This document shows positions 29,237-37,914 of a stretch of 62,381 bases of DNA, piece by piece. The stretch is from Myxococcota bacterium (GTDB taxonomy: Bacteria; Myxococcota; JAJVIH01): NCBI GenBank assembly GCA_022072125.1, contig JAJVIH010000037.1:1-62381 (forward strand), written 5' to 3'. The notes below the pieces were generated by a model, which did no database searches, was not told the DNA's origin, and saw nothing but the letters and a program-made list of their open reading frames with translations. A program made the translations under genes and the position numbers. Each line of letters starts with the position of its first letter. Position 1 is the stretch's first letter.

Positions 29237-32200
29237 ATGAGCCAGCGGAATATCGTCATCATAGACAACGACAAGGACCTCGCCTACGCCATCGCCCACG
29301 CCTTCGAGGAAAAGGGATGGCGCCCCCGGGTCGCCGCCGACGCGGAACATGGCTTGGCCCTCGCCCGCGAAACCGTTCCCGACCTGATTTTCCTGGCCGT
29401 CGAACTGCCGGACATGAGCGGCTTTTCGGTATGCTCCATGATCAAGCGCGACCGCGCGCTGGGCGCCGTGCCCGTCATCCTGTGCAGCAGCGATTCCAGC
29501 CAGGACGTGCTGGATCAGCATTCCCGGCAGAAAAACGCCGCCAACACCTACCTGCTCAAGCCGGTGGAAGCAGGGACGGTGGTCGCCAAGGGGCTGGAGT
29601 TGCTGCCCGAATATGAAGATTCGCCCAACCGGCCCTCGACCGTATTGACCAGCGCCATTGAACCGCTGGAAGAGGAGCCGCGCGAAGTCACCAGCGTGTA
29701 CTCCATTGACGATCTGGAGGGGCAGGCCGGCTCCCGGTCCGCCGGCGGAGACGACGAACTGACCCCGGACGACGAGGACGGCGGCGGGAATGTCCAGCAG
29801 GACGTGACCGTCACCGCCTATATTCCGCAGCGGCGCGTCAGCTTCTCGGTGGATGAATTTCTCCGCCAGCTTGAAGAGGACATGGACACCATCGAGCGCG
29901 AGGAAGGCGCCGATGACTCCGACCCGGGCGCGGACAGGAAGAAGCGCTCCGGCGCCGACTGGTACGAGTCCAAGCTCAACATCATGCGCGCGAACCTGCG
30001 CAAGCGTTCCAAGCAGATCGCCCGTTTCAAGGTCGCGGTGGATTCGCTGCAACGCGAGTTCCGGCAGGCGGAAGACGTGCTGGGGGTTCGCGACAGCGAA
30101 ATCAAGAACCTGCGCAAGGCCCGGGAGAATTTCCGCGCGCGCATCGCCGATCTGGAAGCGGCGAACGAAGACCTGCGCCAGAAGATTGATGAACTGGCCG
30201 GCCGGGTGAACGACATGGAGGCGGCGCGGACGCGGCAGGAAGCCGCCGCGCGCGAACTGTCGGCGGAATACGAACGCAAGCTCAAACACGCGGAAGACCT
30301 GCGCGCCCTGCTGGCCGACGAAAAATCCGCCCTCAAGGAAGAATATGAAATCCGGCGCGGCGAATGGCTGAAGGCCAAGGAGACGCTGGATGGACAGATC
30401 GCCGCCCTGCGCGCGGAGCACGAACAGACCTCGTCCGCGCTGGAAGAGAGCCTGAAGCAGGCGCGCCAGGCGGCCGGCGAACTGACGGGGCGCCTGGCCG
30501 AGGCCCACCGCGAGATCAACGCCGCCCGCTCCGATCTGGAGGAAGCGGTCAGCGTCCGCAACAACCGCATCGCGGAACTGGAAAACGAACTGCTGACGAT
30601 CCGCGAGGAACTCACCCGGCGGCAGGAGGAGACCGTCCGGCTGATGGGCGAGCGCGACAGCCGCATCCGCCAGCTTGAGTCTGAAATGGACGCCGCCCGC
30701 CGCGAGCAGGAAACCGCCGAAGCCGAGATGCACGGCCGCCTGGATCAGCTTGTGGGCGAAATGGAGGCCCTCGCCGCCGCCAAGGAAGCGGTGGAAAATG
30801 ACCTTTCCGCCCGCCTTTCCGGATTCGAACACAAGGCCGCCTCGCTGGAACAGTCCCTGCGCGAAGCCGTGCGCAAGGCCGCGGAACGCGAGGCCGCCCT
30901 GGAAACCCAGCTTGAAGAGGCCAACGAGCGCATTGGTCAGCTTGAAGTCGAATTGATGGACATCCGCACCGAGCGCGACGGCCTCGCCAACGCGCTCGGC
31001 GAGGAAAAAGGCCGCGCGGAGGAATTCGCCGGCCTGCTCAAGGAGGAACAGCGGCGCACGGCGCAACTGCGCGACGACCTGGCGGCGCAAAAATCCCAGT
31101 CCGAGTTTGATCTGGCGCGGGCCCGCGAGGAGTTGGCGGAGCGTGACAGCGCCATCGGCCAGTTGCGGGAGGAAGCCGAGCTATTCCGTGAAGAATCCCA
31201 GGAACGGGAACAGCAGTACGAGCGCGATCACAACGCGCTCAAGCAGATGATCTCGGCGCTGGAGAACGCCCTTGCGCAGGAAAAGCAGACCACGGCCGCC
31301 CTGATCGCGGCGCGCGACGAGGCCGTCCGGAACGGCGAGGAACAGGCCCGGAACCTGCAGGGCGAACTGCAGGCGGTCAAACTCGACCTGGAAGCCCGCG
31401 AACGGGACCTCAACGGCCAGATTCAGACGCTGGACGGCAAACTCCGGGAGTCCCAGCGCAAGGAACAGGAACTGGCCGCCGCGATCACCGCCGCCGCGGC
31501 GGAAAAAGAACAGTTGCAGACGGAGTTCACCGCCCAGTTGTCCAAATGGGAAGACGAACTCAACAACCTCACGGAGCGCGCGGCGACCGCCGAGGCGCGC
31601 AATGTCCAGCTTGATCAGCTCATCCAGCGGGAGCGCACGGCCAGCAAGGAATTCGAGACCGAATGGCGCAACCGGTTTGAAGAATTCAAGAAGGAGCGCG
31701 ACGCCCAGATCACCGGGTACAACCGCAAGCTGGCGGAGGCCGAGGGGCGCATCAGGGCGTTGAAGGAACGGGCGCAGTCCAGCGCGGGCGCCGGAGACGA
31801 AAAGGTCAGGGAACTGGAAGAAAAACTCCGCGCCCACGAGGAGAAATTCAACGCCCGGGAGTTGGAATTGCAGCGCACCCAGGCGGAACGGGAACGGTTC
31901 CGGCAGGAACTGGCGGAGGTCAACGCCAACGCCGCCCGCGCGGTGCTGGAAGCCGAACAGGACCGCGCCCGCCTGCGCGCCCAGGCGGAAAAGGACATCC
32001 AGGCCGTCCGCGAGCAGGCGGCCAACCGCGAGCAGGAGATGCTGCGCAAATTCCAGCCGGAACTGGAAAACGCCCGCAAGCAGGCCGGGGAGCGTGAAGG
32101 ACGCATGAACGAACTGCAGCCGCGGCTGGAAAAACTCCAGGCCGCGCTGGTGGACGCCGAAGCGCGCATCCGCACGCTCACCGATGAACTGACGCAGGTC

Positions 32201-32521
32201 CGCCAGACCGCTTCGCAGAGCGGCGGCGTGCTGGCCGAGCGCGAACTGCGCATTGAAGACCTCAAGCGCAAGCTGGATGACATGCGATCCGCCAGCAAGA
32301 AAAACGAGGAGCGCATCATCAAGGCCTACGCCCGCGTCCGCGAGGACGCCAAGGTGAAGGAGCGCCTGAAATCCGCCCTCATGCAGTCGCGCGAGGCCAT
32401 GCGCGCAGCCGGCCTGCCGTTGCCGCCGCTGCCCAATCCCGAAGACCTTGAGACGCCCACCACGCTGTCCACGCCGGAAATGCCCGCCATTGTTCCCGGA
32501 GCGCAGGGCGGCGACGCCTGA
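29237..32521 (+). CDS. FrzS/AglZ-like protein: pseudo-receiver plus long coiled coil
   Basis: A 1094-residue protein. Residues 1-125 are a receiver fold (NIVIIDNDKDLAYAIA at the start, LLKPVEAGTVV near 106), but the phosphoacceptor position in DLIFLAVELPDMSG is Ala54 rather than Asp. An acidic linker (about 125-205) leads to a near-continuous coiled coil (about 215-1040) rich in Glu/Arg/Gln/Leu heptads, and a short Pro-rich tail. Receiver-dead, coiled-coil architecture with the same Asp-to-Ala change is characteristic of FrzS of Myxococcus xanthus, with AglZ similar; both are motility-polarity scaffolds. A role in cell polarity or gliding is inferred. No frz, agl or mgl genes are in the window. 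Confidence 0.82.
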   Translation: MSQRNIVIIDNDKDLAYAIAHAFEEKGWRPRVAADAEHGLALARETVPDLIFLAVELPDMSGFSVCSMIKRDRALGAVPVILCSSDSSQDVLDQHSRQKNAANTYLLKPVEAGTVVAKGLELLPEYEDSPNRPSTVLTSAIEPLEEEPREVTSVYSIDDLEGQAGSRSAGGDDELTPDDEDGGGNVQQDVTVTAYIPQRRVSFSVDEFLRQLEEDMDTIEREEGADDSDPGADRKKRSGADWYESKLNIMRANLRKRSKQIARFKVAVDSLQREFRQAEDVLGVRDSEIKNLRKARENFRARIADLEAANEDLRQKIDELAGRVNDMEAARTRQEAAARELSAEYERKLKHAEDLRALLADEKSALKEEYEIRRGEWLKAKETLDGQIAALRAEHEQTSSALEESLKQARQAAGELTGRLAEAHREINAARSDLEEAVSVRNNRIAELENELLTIREELTRRQEETVRLMGERDSRIRQLESEMDAARREQETAEAEMHGRLDQLVGEMEALAAAKEAVENDLSARLSGFEHKAASLEQSLREAVRKAAEREAALETQLEEANERIGQLEVELMDIRTERDGLANALGEEKGRAEEFAGLLKEEQRRTAQLRDDLAAQKSQSEFDLARAREELAERDSAIGQLREEAELFREESQEREQQYERDHNALKQMISALENALAQEKQTTAALIAARDEAVRNGEEQARNLQGELQAVKLDLEARERDLNGQIQTLDGKLRESQRKEQELAAAITAAAAEKEQLQTEFTAQLSKWEDELNNLTERAATAEARNVQLDQLIQRERTASKEFETEWRNRFEEFKKERDAQITGYNRKLAEAEGRIRALKERAQSSAGAGDEKVRELEEKLRAHEEKFNARELELQRTQAERERFRQELAEVNANAARAVLEAEQDRARLRAQAEKDIQAVREQAANREQEMLRKFQPELENARKQAGEREGRMNELQPRLEKLQAALVDAEARIRTLTDELTQVRQTASQSGGVLAERELRIEDLKRKLDDMRSASKKNEERIIKAYARVREDAKVKERLKSALMQSREAMRAAGLPLPPLPNPEDLETPTTLSTPEMPAIVPGAQGGDA

Positions 32522-32572
32522 GCCGCTCCGCCGGGGGGTTGAGGCGTCCGCCAGCTGGTGGTATCAGAAACC

Positions 32573-34117
32573 ATGCCGAACACGCGCCCGCCGGAATCGC
32601 TGCTTCAGTCCCTTCGCCAGATTGTGGGCGAGGATGGCGTATCCTTGTCCGCGCCCGATCTGCGGGCCTATTCCCGCGATATGTGTCCCATCACCCACCT
32701 GTGGTGGCGGCGCAACGAAACGCCGGCTGAAACCCTGGCGGTGATCTGGCCGCGCACGCCCGTGGAATGCGCCCGCGCCGCCGCGGCGGTCAGCCAGGCC
32801 GGTATTTCGATTATCCCCTACGGAGCGGGATCGGGCGTCTGCGGAGGCGTGATCCCAACCGGTCCCGCGATCACGTTCGACCTCAAACGGCTGCGTTTCG
32901 TGGAAGAGGTGGATGCGATCAGCGGCGCGGTGCGCGCGGGGGCGGGGGTCATCGGCCAGCACCTGGAGGACGAACTCAACCGGCAGGGATTCACGCTCGG
33001 ACATTTTCCGTCGTCCATCTACTGTTCCTCGGTGGGCGGCTGGATCGCCGCGCGTTCCGCCGGGCAATGCAGCAGCCGCTATGGAAAAATCGAGGACATG
33101 GTGGTGTCGCTGCGCGGCGTCACGCCTGACGGCCAAATGTTCGAGACGCGGAGCTTCTACACGCCCGCGCCAAGCCCGTTGCCCTGGCTGATCGGATCGG
33201 AAGGCACGCTGGCCGTGATTGTCAGCGCCAAGCTGCGGGTCCATCCCCTTCCCGAGGCGCGCCAGTTCGCCAGCTTCGGCTTCGACGACGTGGAGCAGGG
33301 AACCGAGGCCATGCGCCGCATCATGCAGTGGGGCTTGCGTCCATCGGTGGTCCGCCTCTACGACGAACTGGACACCATGATCGCCATGGGCAAGGGCAAG
33401 GACTCCGGCGCAAAGCTGCTGAAGCCCGGCGCGGACAGCGGGCGATGGACCGCGCCCGTGCGCAAATGGCTGTCCTCCCTGCGATCCGATTCGATGCGCG
33501 CGGCGCTGGAGCACCCGGGCCTGCTCAATTTCCTGGCGGACCGGTTGCCGGTGCGCTGCCTGCTCATCCTGGGCTTTGAGGGCAAACCGGAGATCGTCCG
33601 CCACGAGGTGGACATCGCCAGCGCGGAATGCGAGGCCCAGGGCGGCAAGAACTTCGGCGAGGAGCCGGGCGTGCACTGGCAGAAGAACCGCTATGGCGTC
33701 AGCTACAAGCAGTCCGCCATCTACGAAAGCGGATCCTTCGTGGACACCATGGAAGTGGCGACCACCTGGTCGAACCTGATGCCCCTCTACCGCGCGGTGA
33801 AAAAAGCCGTGGGCGGAAAGGCGTTCATCATGGCGCATTTCAGCCACGCCTATCCGGATGGCTGTTCGATCTATTTCACCTTCGCGGGCGGCGCGCCGGA
33901 CGTCAACGCGCTGGAAGAACTCTACCGTTCCACCTGGAAAACCGCGCTGGATGCGGTGCATGCCGCCGGGGCCACCATCAGCCACCACCACGGCGTGGGC
34001 ATGAGCAAACAGGAATACATGCCGCTGGAGCATGGCGCGATGATGAACGCCTTCAAGGCGCTCAAGTCCGGCATGGACGCGGGCAAGATCATGAACCCGG
34101 GCAAGCTGGGGCTGTGA
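32573..34117 (+). CDS. FAD-linked oxidase, GlcD / alkyldihydroxyacetonephosphate synthase-like
   Basis: A 514-residue PCMH-type flavoprotein. FAD-binding parts: PYGAGSGVCGGVIPTG, HFPSSIYCSSVGGWIAARS and the IEDMVVSLRGVTPDG strand; the substrate cap carries AKLRVHPLPE, and the C-terminus has a TISHHHGVGMSKQEYMP block like the catalytic His cluster of AGPS and D-lactate dehydrogenases. Related enzymes oxidise 2-hydroxyacids or make ether-lipid precursors. The two genes after it (degenerate paralogue, Fe-S protein) mimic glcDEF, which favours a membrane-linked 2-hydroxyacid dehydrogenase. ATG at 32573 is chosen; a GTG 15 nt upstream is possible. No strong ribosome site is seen for either. Confidence 0.8.
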   Translation: MPNTRPPESLLQSLRQIVGEDGVSLSAPDLRAYSRDMCPITHLWWRRNETPAETLAVIWPRTPVECARAAAAVSQAGISIIPYGAGSGVCGGVIPTGPAITFDLKRLRFVEEVDAISGAVRAGAGVIGQHLEDELNRQGFTLGHFPSSIYCSSVGGWIAARSAGQCSSRYGKIEDMVVSLRGVTPDGQMFETRSFYTPAPSPLPWLIGSEGTLAVIVSAKLRVHPLPEARQFASFGFDDVEQGTEAMRRIMQWGLRPSVVRLYDELDTMIAMGKGKDSGAKLLKPGADSGRWTAPVRKWLSSLRSDSMRAALEHPGLLNFLADRLPVRCLLILGFEGKPEIVRHEVDIASAECEAQGGKNFGEEPGVHWQKNRYGVSYKQSAIYESGSFVDTMEVATTWSNLMPLYRAVKKAVGGKAFIMAHFSHAYPDGCSIYFTFAGGAPDVNALEELYRSTWKTALDAVHAAGATISHHHGVGMSKQEYMPLEHGAMMNAFKALKSGMDAGKIMNPGKLGL

Positions 34118-34124
34118 GGTATTC

Positions 34125-35174
34125 GTGGACGGAGTGAAGGTATTTCCGCGCGATTTGCTGGCGTCCTGCCCGGCGGGGTGGACGCCCGGACAGTGCGAAG
34201 AGGCGCTGCACCGGGAAGGCTTCACGCTGGGCTATTGTCCGCGCGACTTGGCGGATCGCCCGCTGCAACATGTGCTGACCCGCGCGCTGCCTGGGCATAT
34301 GGGGCCTTCCCACGCCTCGCTGTTTGAACTGCTGTGCGCGGTGGAAGGGTTCGATCATGCGGGAGCGCCGCTGAAATCCGTGGTGACGCCGCGCTCCGCC
34401 GCCGGTCCCGCCTTCGCCCACGGCCTGCTGGCGCTCGACGCCCAACGGGTCCGGTGGGATCGCTTCATCCTGCGCATCTATCCGATACTGGCGCGAACCG
34501 AACTGATGGCCTTCAGCTTCCCCTCCGTGCAGCGGGCCATCAATTTCTGCCAGTCGCTGATCCGCCAGCGCATTTCCACGCGCTTCACCCGGCTGCTCGA
34601 TGGCGACAACCTGATGGGGCTGGCGGCGGGACTTTCACCCGGCGCGCTGGTGCTGATGGAGTTATGGGCGCCGCGCCGCCTGGAGGAGGTCTGTTACCGC
34701 ATGGCGCTTGATCTGGCGGCCAGGGAATCCGGCGAAAGCCAGGGACCCGCGCTGGCGCATGAATATCTGGAGGCGGCGCCGCGCTTCGAGGCGGCGGTCC
34801 ATCCGGGCGATCCCCAGGCTCCGGAGGAGACCCTGACCCTGTTCACGCCGTGGACGCGGGTCCCCCTGCTCTTCCAGTACGTGGGGGAAGAACGCAGCCA
34901 TTGGCCGGAATGGAAACACTGCTTTCTCGCGGGCCCCTTCGCCCACGAGGGCGCCTACCTGCGCTGGAATTTCCATCGCCACGGCGGCGAGATCATGCAA
35001 CAGCCCCGGCGCGACGCCATTCACCGCCATCTCGATGATATTCTGGACCGGTTCCGCGCATTGGGACGTTACGGCAGCGAAACCCCGGAGGGATGGGCGC
35101 GGCTGCGCGAGCGCGCCCTGGGACCGCTGCATCCCGCTTTTGAAAACGCCCGCCGCCTGTGGACAGGAGAATGA
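34125..35174 (+). CDS. Degenerate FAD-oxidase paralogue (GlcE-like subunit)
   Basis: A 349-residue protein that looks like the neighbouring flavoprotein with its N-terminal FAD loop removed. L-H-R-E-G-F-T-L-G matches the neighbour's N-R-Q-G-F-T-L-G; IYPILARTELMAFSFPSVQRAINF aligns with its cap region, followed by an R-F-T-R-L-L-D segment where the neighbour has V-R-L-Y-D. The YGAGSG-type pyrophosphate loop and the Gly/Ser-rich SSVGG segment are absent, so it probably does not hold FAD in the usual way. Its position between a GlcD-like and a GlcF-like gene suggests a structural GlcE-type subunit. GTG start; its stop overlaps the Fe-S gene (ATGA). Confidence 0.65.
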   Translation: MDGVKVFPRDLLASCPAGWTPGQCEEALHREGFTLGYCPRDLADRPLQHVLTRALPGHMGPSHASLFELLCAVEGFDHAGAPLKSVVTPRSAAGPAFAHGLLALDAQRVRWDRFILRIYPILARTELMAFSFPSVQRAINFCQSLIRQRISTRFTRLLDGDNLMGLAAGLSPGALVLMELWAPRRLEEVCYRMALDLAARESGESQGPALAHEYLEAAPRFEAAVHPGDPQAPEETLTLFTPWTRVPLLFQYVGEERSHWPEWKHCFLAGPFAHEGAYLRWNFHRHGGEIMQQPRRDAIHRHLDDILDRFRALGRYGSETPEGWARLRERALGPLHPAFENARRLWTGE

Positions 35175-36292
35175 GCGCAGGTTTTTCAGCCCAGGATGTG
35201 AAGGCGCTCGGCAAATGCACCTTCTGCCCGAAGATGTGCCGCTTCTCCTGCCCGGTGTCGCACGCCACGGCGAGCGAATCGCTGACGCCATGGGGCAAGA
35301 TGTTGTCCGCGAACAGCATCCGCGAAGGCAAGCTGCCGCTGGACGAGGCCAATGCCGCCGTGATGTGGGGATGTTCCGGCTGCTTCGCCTGCCAACCCCA
35401 GTGCAAACATGGCAACGACGTGCCCTCCGCGCTCACCGCCGCACGCGCCCTGGCCGCGGAAAAGGGACTGACCCATCCGGCGGCCGGCCTGAAGGCCGGG
35501 GCGCAGCGATCCACCGGCCACCCCGGCGGCCTGAACTGCGCGGAGATCGCCAGGGAAGCCTTGCCCCAAGTGACGGACCGGCCCAAGGCGCCCGTCTTGT
35601 TGTGGCCCGGCGAAAGCGGCTGGCTCAACCAGGCCCAGGAAGCGCGCCTCGCCGCCGGGGTGTTGATCCGTCTGGAGACGGAGCCTTTTCATATTCCGCG
35701 CGCGGCGCCATGGACCACCGGAAAAACCCTGTACGACGCCGGCTTCTGGGACGATTTCCGCGCCCACGCACCCGCGGTCGCGGCCGCCATCCGCCCCTAC
35801 CGCAAAATCGTGTGCCTGGACCCCGCCGACGCCTGGATGTTGAGCGTGATCTACCCGCGTTTTCGCGTCCGGGTGAAGCCCGCCGTGCTGACCTTCGCCG
35901 CGTGGGTGAACAGCCTGTCTCCCCACGGCGCCGCCGGCGCCGCTCCGGAAGTGCTGTATCACGACAACTGTCTGCTCGGGCGCGGGCTCAACCAGCATGA
36001 TCTGCCGCGCGGCCTGTTGCGCGGCCTGGATGGCGAATCCCCCCGCGAGTTCCACCTCAAGCGCGAACGCTCCCTCTGCTGCGGCGCCGGATCGCTGCTG
36101 CCCAGCACCATGCCGGAAACCGCGGCGGCGATGGCGCGGGAGATCACGCGCGTACTCCGCGAGAGCCCGGCCGCGGCCCTGGTCAACGCCTCGCCCGCCT
36201 GCGTGGCGCATCTGCGCGCCTCCGATCCCGCCGCCGCGACACGCATCATGTCGCTGGTGGAATACCTGCATCTGCGCTTGCTGGGCGGCTGA
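35171..36292 (+). CDS. Fe-S protein with CCG domain (GlcF / HdrD-like)
   Basis: A 373-residue electron-transfer subunit. The N-terminus has C-T-F-C-P-K-M-C-R-F-S-C-P and then C-S-G-C-F-A-C-Q-P-Q-C, two Cys groups expected to hold two [4Fe-4S] clusters (the spacing CX2CX3CX3CP is slightly unusual). A C-terminal CCG domain has E-R-S-L-C-C-G-A-G and an earlier H-D-N-C-L-L-G-R, and NASPACVAHLR resembles the second Cys-rich motif. It likely passes electrons from the flavoprotein upstream to quinone or a membrane carrier. The ATG overlaps the GlcE-like stop, with AGGAGA upstream; the lipid-kinase gene begins 2 nt after its stop. Confidence 0.8.
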   Translation: MSAGFSAQDVKALGKCTFCPKMCRFSCPVSHATASESLTPWGKMLSANSIREGKLPLDEANAAVMWGCSGCFACQPQCKHGNDVPSALTAARALAAEKGLTHPAAGLKAGAQRSTGHPGGLNCAEIAREALPQVTDRPKAPVLLWPGESGWLNQAQEARLAAGVLIRLETEPFHIPRAAPWTTGKTLYDAGFWDDFRAHAPAVAAAIRPYRKIVCLDPADAWMLSVIYPRFRVRVKPAVLTFAAWVNSLSPHGAAGAAPEVLYHDNCLLGRGLNQHDLPRGLLRGLDGESPREFHLKRERSLCCGAGSLLPSTMPETAAAMAREITRVLRESPAAALVNASPACVAHLRASDPAAATRIMSLVEYLHLRLLGG

Positions 36293-36293
36293 A

Positions 36294-37235
36294 ATGTCCG
36301 GTTGGGGGAAAATCATCGCGGTGATGAACCCGCGTTCCGCCGGGGGCAGGACCGGGCGCGAATGGCCGGATATCCAGCGTGTGCTCAGCCAGCGGGTGGG
36401 ACCCATCGCCACCTTCCAGACCGAATCCGCCGGCGATGGCGCGCGCCTCGCCCGCCAGGCCGCCGCTGAAGGCGCCGGACTGGTGCTTTCCGTGGGCGGA
36501 GACGGCACCCACAACGAGGTCGTCAATGGCCTGTTGAAGGATGGCGCGCCTGTCCGGCCGGACGTGGCGTTCATGCCCATTCCCTGCGGCACGGGCGGCG
36601 ATCTGGTGCGCACGCTGGGCGTCCCGCGAGACCCCGCGAAAATCGCGGAACTGATGGATCCGCGGCGTCTCCAGATGCTGGACGCCGGGTTGTACGAGGG
36701 AATGGCGGACGGACAACACGTCAGCCGGTATTTCATCAACATCGCCTGCGTGGGCCTGTCGGCGCTGGCCTGCTCGCTGGTCAATCAGTCCGGCAAATGG
36801 CTCGGCGGACGGGCGACGTTTTTTCTATGCACCATCCGCGCGCTGGCTCAATTCCAGAGTCCGCTCGTCCGCGTCCGGACCGGCGACGGAGAATGGCGTT
36901 CGTTCCGGATCACCAATATCGCCATCGCCAACGCGCGTTATTTCGGCGGCGGCATGATGGTTGCGCCAGACGCCATGCCCAACGACGGACTGTTTGATGT
37001 GGTGATCATCGGCGAACAGCCGTTGCTGAAATCGTTGACCCAGGGGACGGAAATCTACCGCGGCAAACATGTGCGCCGTCCCCATGTGACGGTGCTGCGG
37101 ACGCGAACACTGCAAGTGGAGTCAGACACGCCCACGGGGGCGGAAGTGGATGGGGAGCCGTTGGGGGGAACCCCCGCGCGCTTCACTATCCTGCCGGGGG
37201 TGCTTCGCGCCATCGCTCCGGCCCTCCAGAAATAA
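36294..37235 (+). CDS. Diacylglycerol/sphingosine-kinase-family lipid kinase
   Basis: A 313-residue DAGK_cat protein of the YegS/DgkB type. It has IIAVMNPRSAGGRTGREWP at the N-terminus, LSVGGDGTHNEVVNG (the GGDGT nucleotide motif), a P-C-G-T-G-G-D-L-V-R-T-L-G block, and NARYFGGGMMVAPDAMPNDG. It should phosphorylate a neutral lipid or a lipid backbone hydroxyl in the membrane. It is directly linked to the flavoprotein/Fe-S set, 2 nt after the Fe-S stop, which hints that the module handles a lipid-derived substrate. Confidence 0.85.
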   Translation: MSGWGKIIAVMNPRSAGGRTGREWPDIQRVLSQRVGPIATFQTESAGDGARLARQAAAEGAGLVLSVGGDGTHNEVVNGLLKDGAPVRPDVAFMPIPCGTGGDLVRTLGVPRDPAKIAELMDPRRLQMLDAGLYEGMADGQHVSRYFINIACVGLSALACSLVNQSGKWLGGRATFFLCTIRALAQFQSPLVRVRTGDGEWRSFRITNIAIANARYFGGGMMVAPDAMPNDGLFDVVIIGEQPLLKSLTQGTEIYRGKHVRRPHVTVLRTRTLQVESDTPTGAEVDGEPLGGTPARFTILPGVLRAIAPALQK

Positions 37236-37322
37236 TGGCGGCGGCAAGCCCTCAATCGGGATGGCTGAACCGGCGATGAACACCTTCTCCCCGCCGCTGA
37301 AATCGCGGACGCCAAGGGCCGG

Positions 37323-37802
37323 TTATCCGCCTCTCCCCTCCCCGGCTTCCCGCTTTTTCGCCACGTAGACCACCTTGTCCACCACTGCGTGAACAATTCC
37401 CGCGCGGTTGACCAGTTCGACCTGATAGGTTCTGTCCACGGATTTTTGCGCGTCCAGCAACGCGCGGATTTCCTCCACCTCGGCTTGCTCCACGCGGAAG
37501 GTCGCATACAGGGTCTCGCGGCCCGGCTTGCGGAACCGGATGGAGGCGCCTTTGTCCCACACCACGTAGTCTGGTCCCAGCAGCTTGATCAGCATGATCA
37601 TGTAGAACGGATCCACCGCGGCGTACATGCTGCCCCCGTAGATAGTACCCACGTAATTGCGGGTGCGCAGCCCCAGATCAATGCGAACGCGCGCCTCGCG
37701 CCAGTCGGAAGCGATGTATTCCACCGTGCCGCCCGAGCAGAAATAGGTGGGGTGCGCATTGAAATACCAGCGCATGGCGCGGGTCCGCGGTGATTCAGGC
37801 AT
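37323..37802 (-). CDS. Hotdog-fold thioesterase-like protein (DUF4442 type)
   Basis: A 159-residue single-hotdog protein: RAMRWYFNAHPTYFCSGGTVEYIA at the start (shown in part), the RNYVGTIYGGSMYAAVDPFYMIM helix region, and VVWDKGASIRFRKPG. Relatives of the DUF4442/YiiD C-terminal group act on acyl-CoA or acyl-carrier thioesters, often without a clear catalytic residue. ATG at 37802 removes a 36-residue Cys-rich extension that reads as non-coding. It is divergent from the tethered esterase gene and convergent with the lipid kinase. Confidence 0.75.
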   Translation of the reverse strand: MPESPRTRAMRWYFNAHPTYFCSGGTVEYIASDWREARVRIDLGLRTRNYVGTIYGGSMYAAVDPFYMIMLIKLLGPDYVVWDKGASIRFRKPGRETLYATFRVEQAEVEEIRALLDAQKSVDRTYQVELVNRAGIVHAVVDKVVYVAKKREAGEGRGG

Positions 37803-37819
37803 GGGGCGCGATTCTCCCG

Positions 37820-37848
37820 TTGAACAGAGGCGGGCGGGCAGGCATAAT
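37820..37848 (+). promoter_or_regulatory. Candidate promoter of the tethered esterase gene
   Basis: TTGAAC (37820-37825) and CATAAT (37843-37848) are spaced 17 nt apart, 66 bp before the ATG at 37915. The -10 matches 5 of 6 and the -35 matches 4 of 6. Confidence 0.5.
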
Positions 37849-37914
37849 CCCGGCGGATAACACGTTCCCCAAACGCCGCACAAGCACTCATGCTCGCCGC
37901 GGCAGGACACCGCG

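Noticed and set aside
28976-31090. 704-residue minus-strand open frame antisense to the FrzS-like gene
   Set aside because: It mirrors a GC-rich coiled-coil gene; Gly/Leu/Val/Phe-rich composition with no domain, while the plus-strand frame has a promoter, a receiver domain and heptads.
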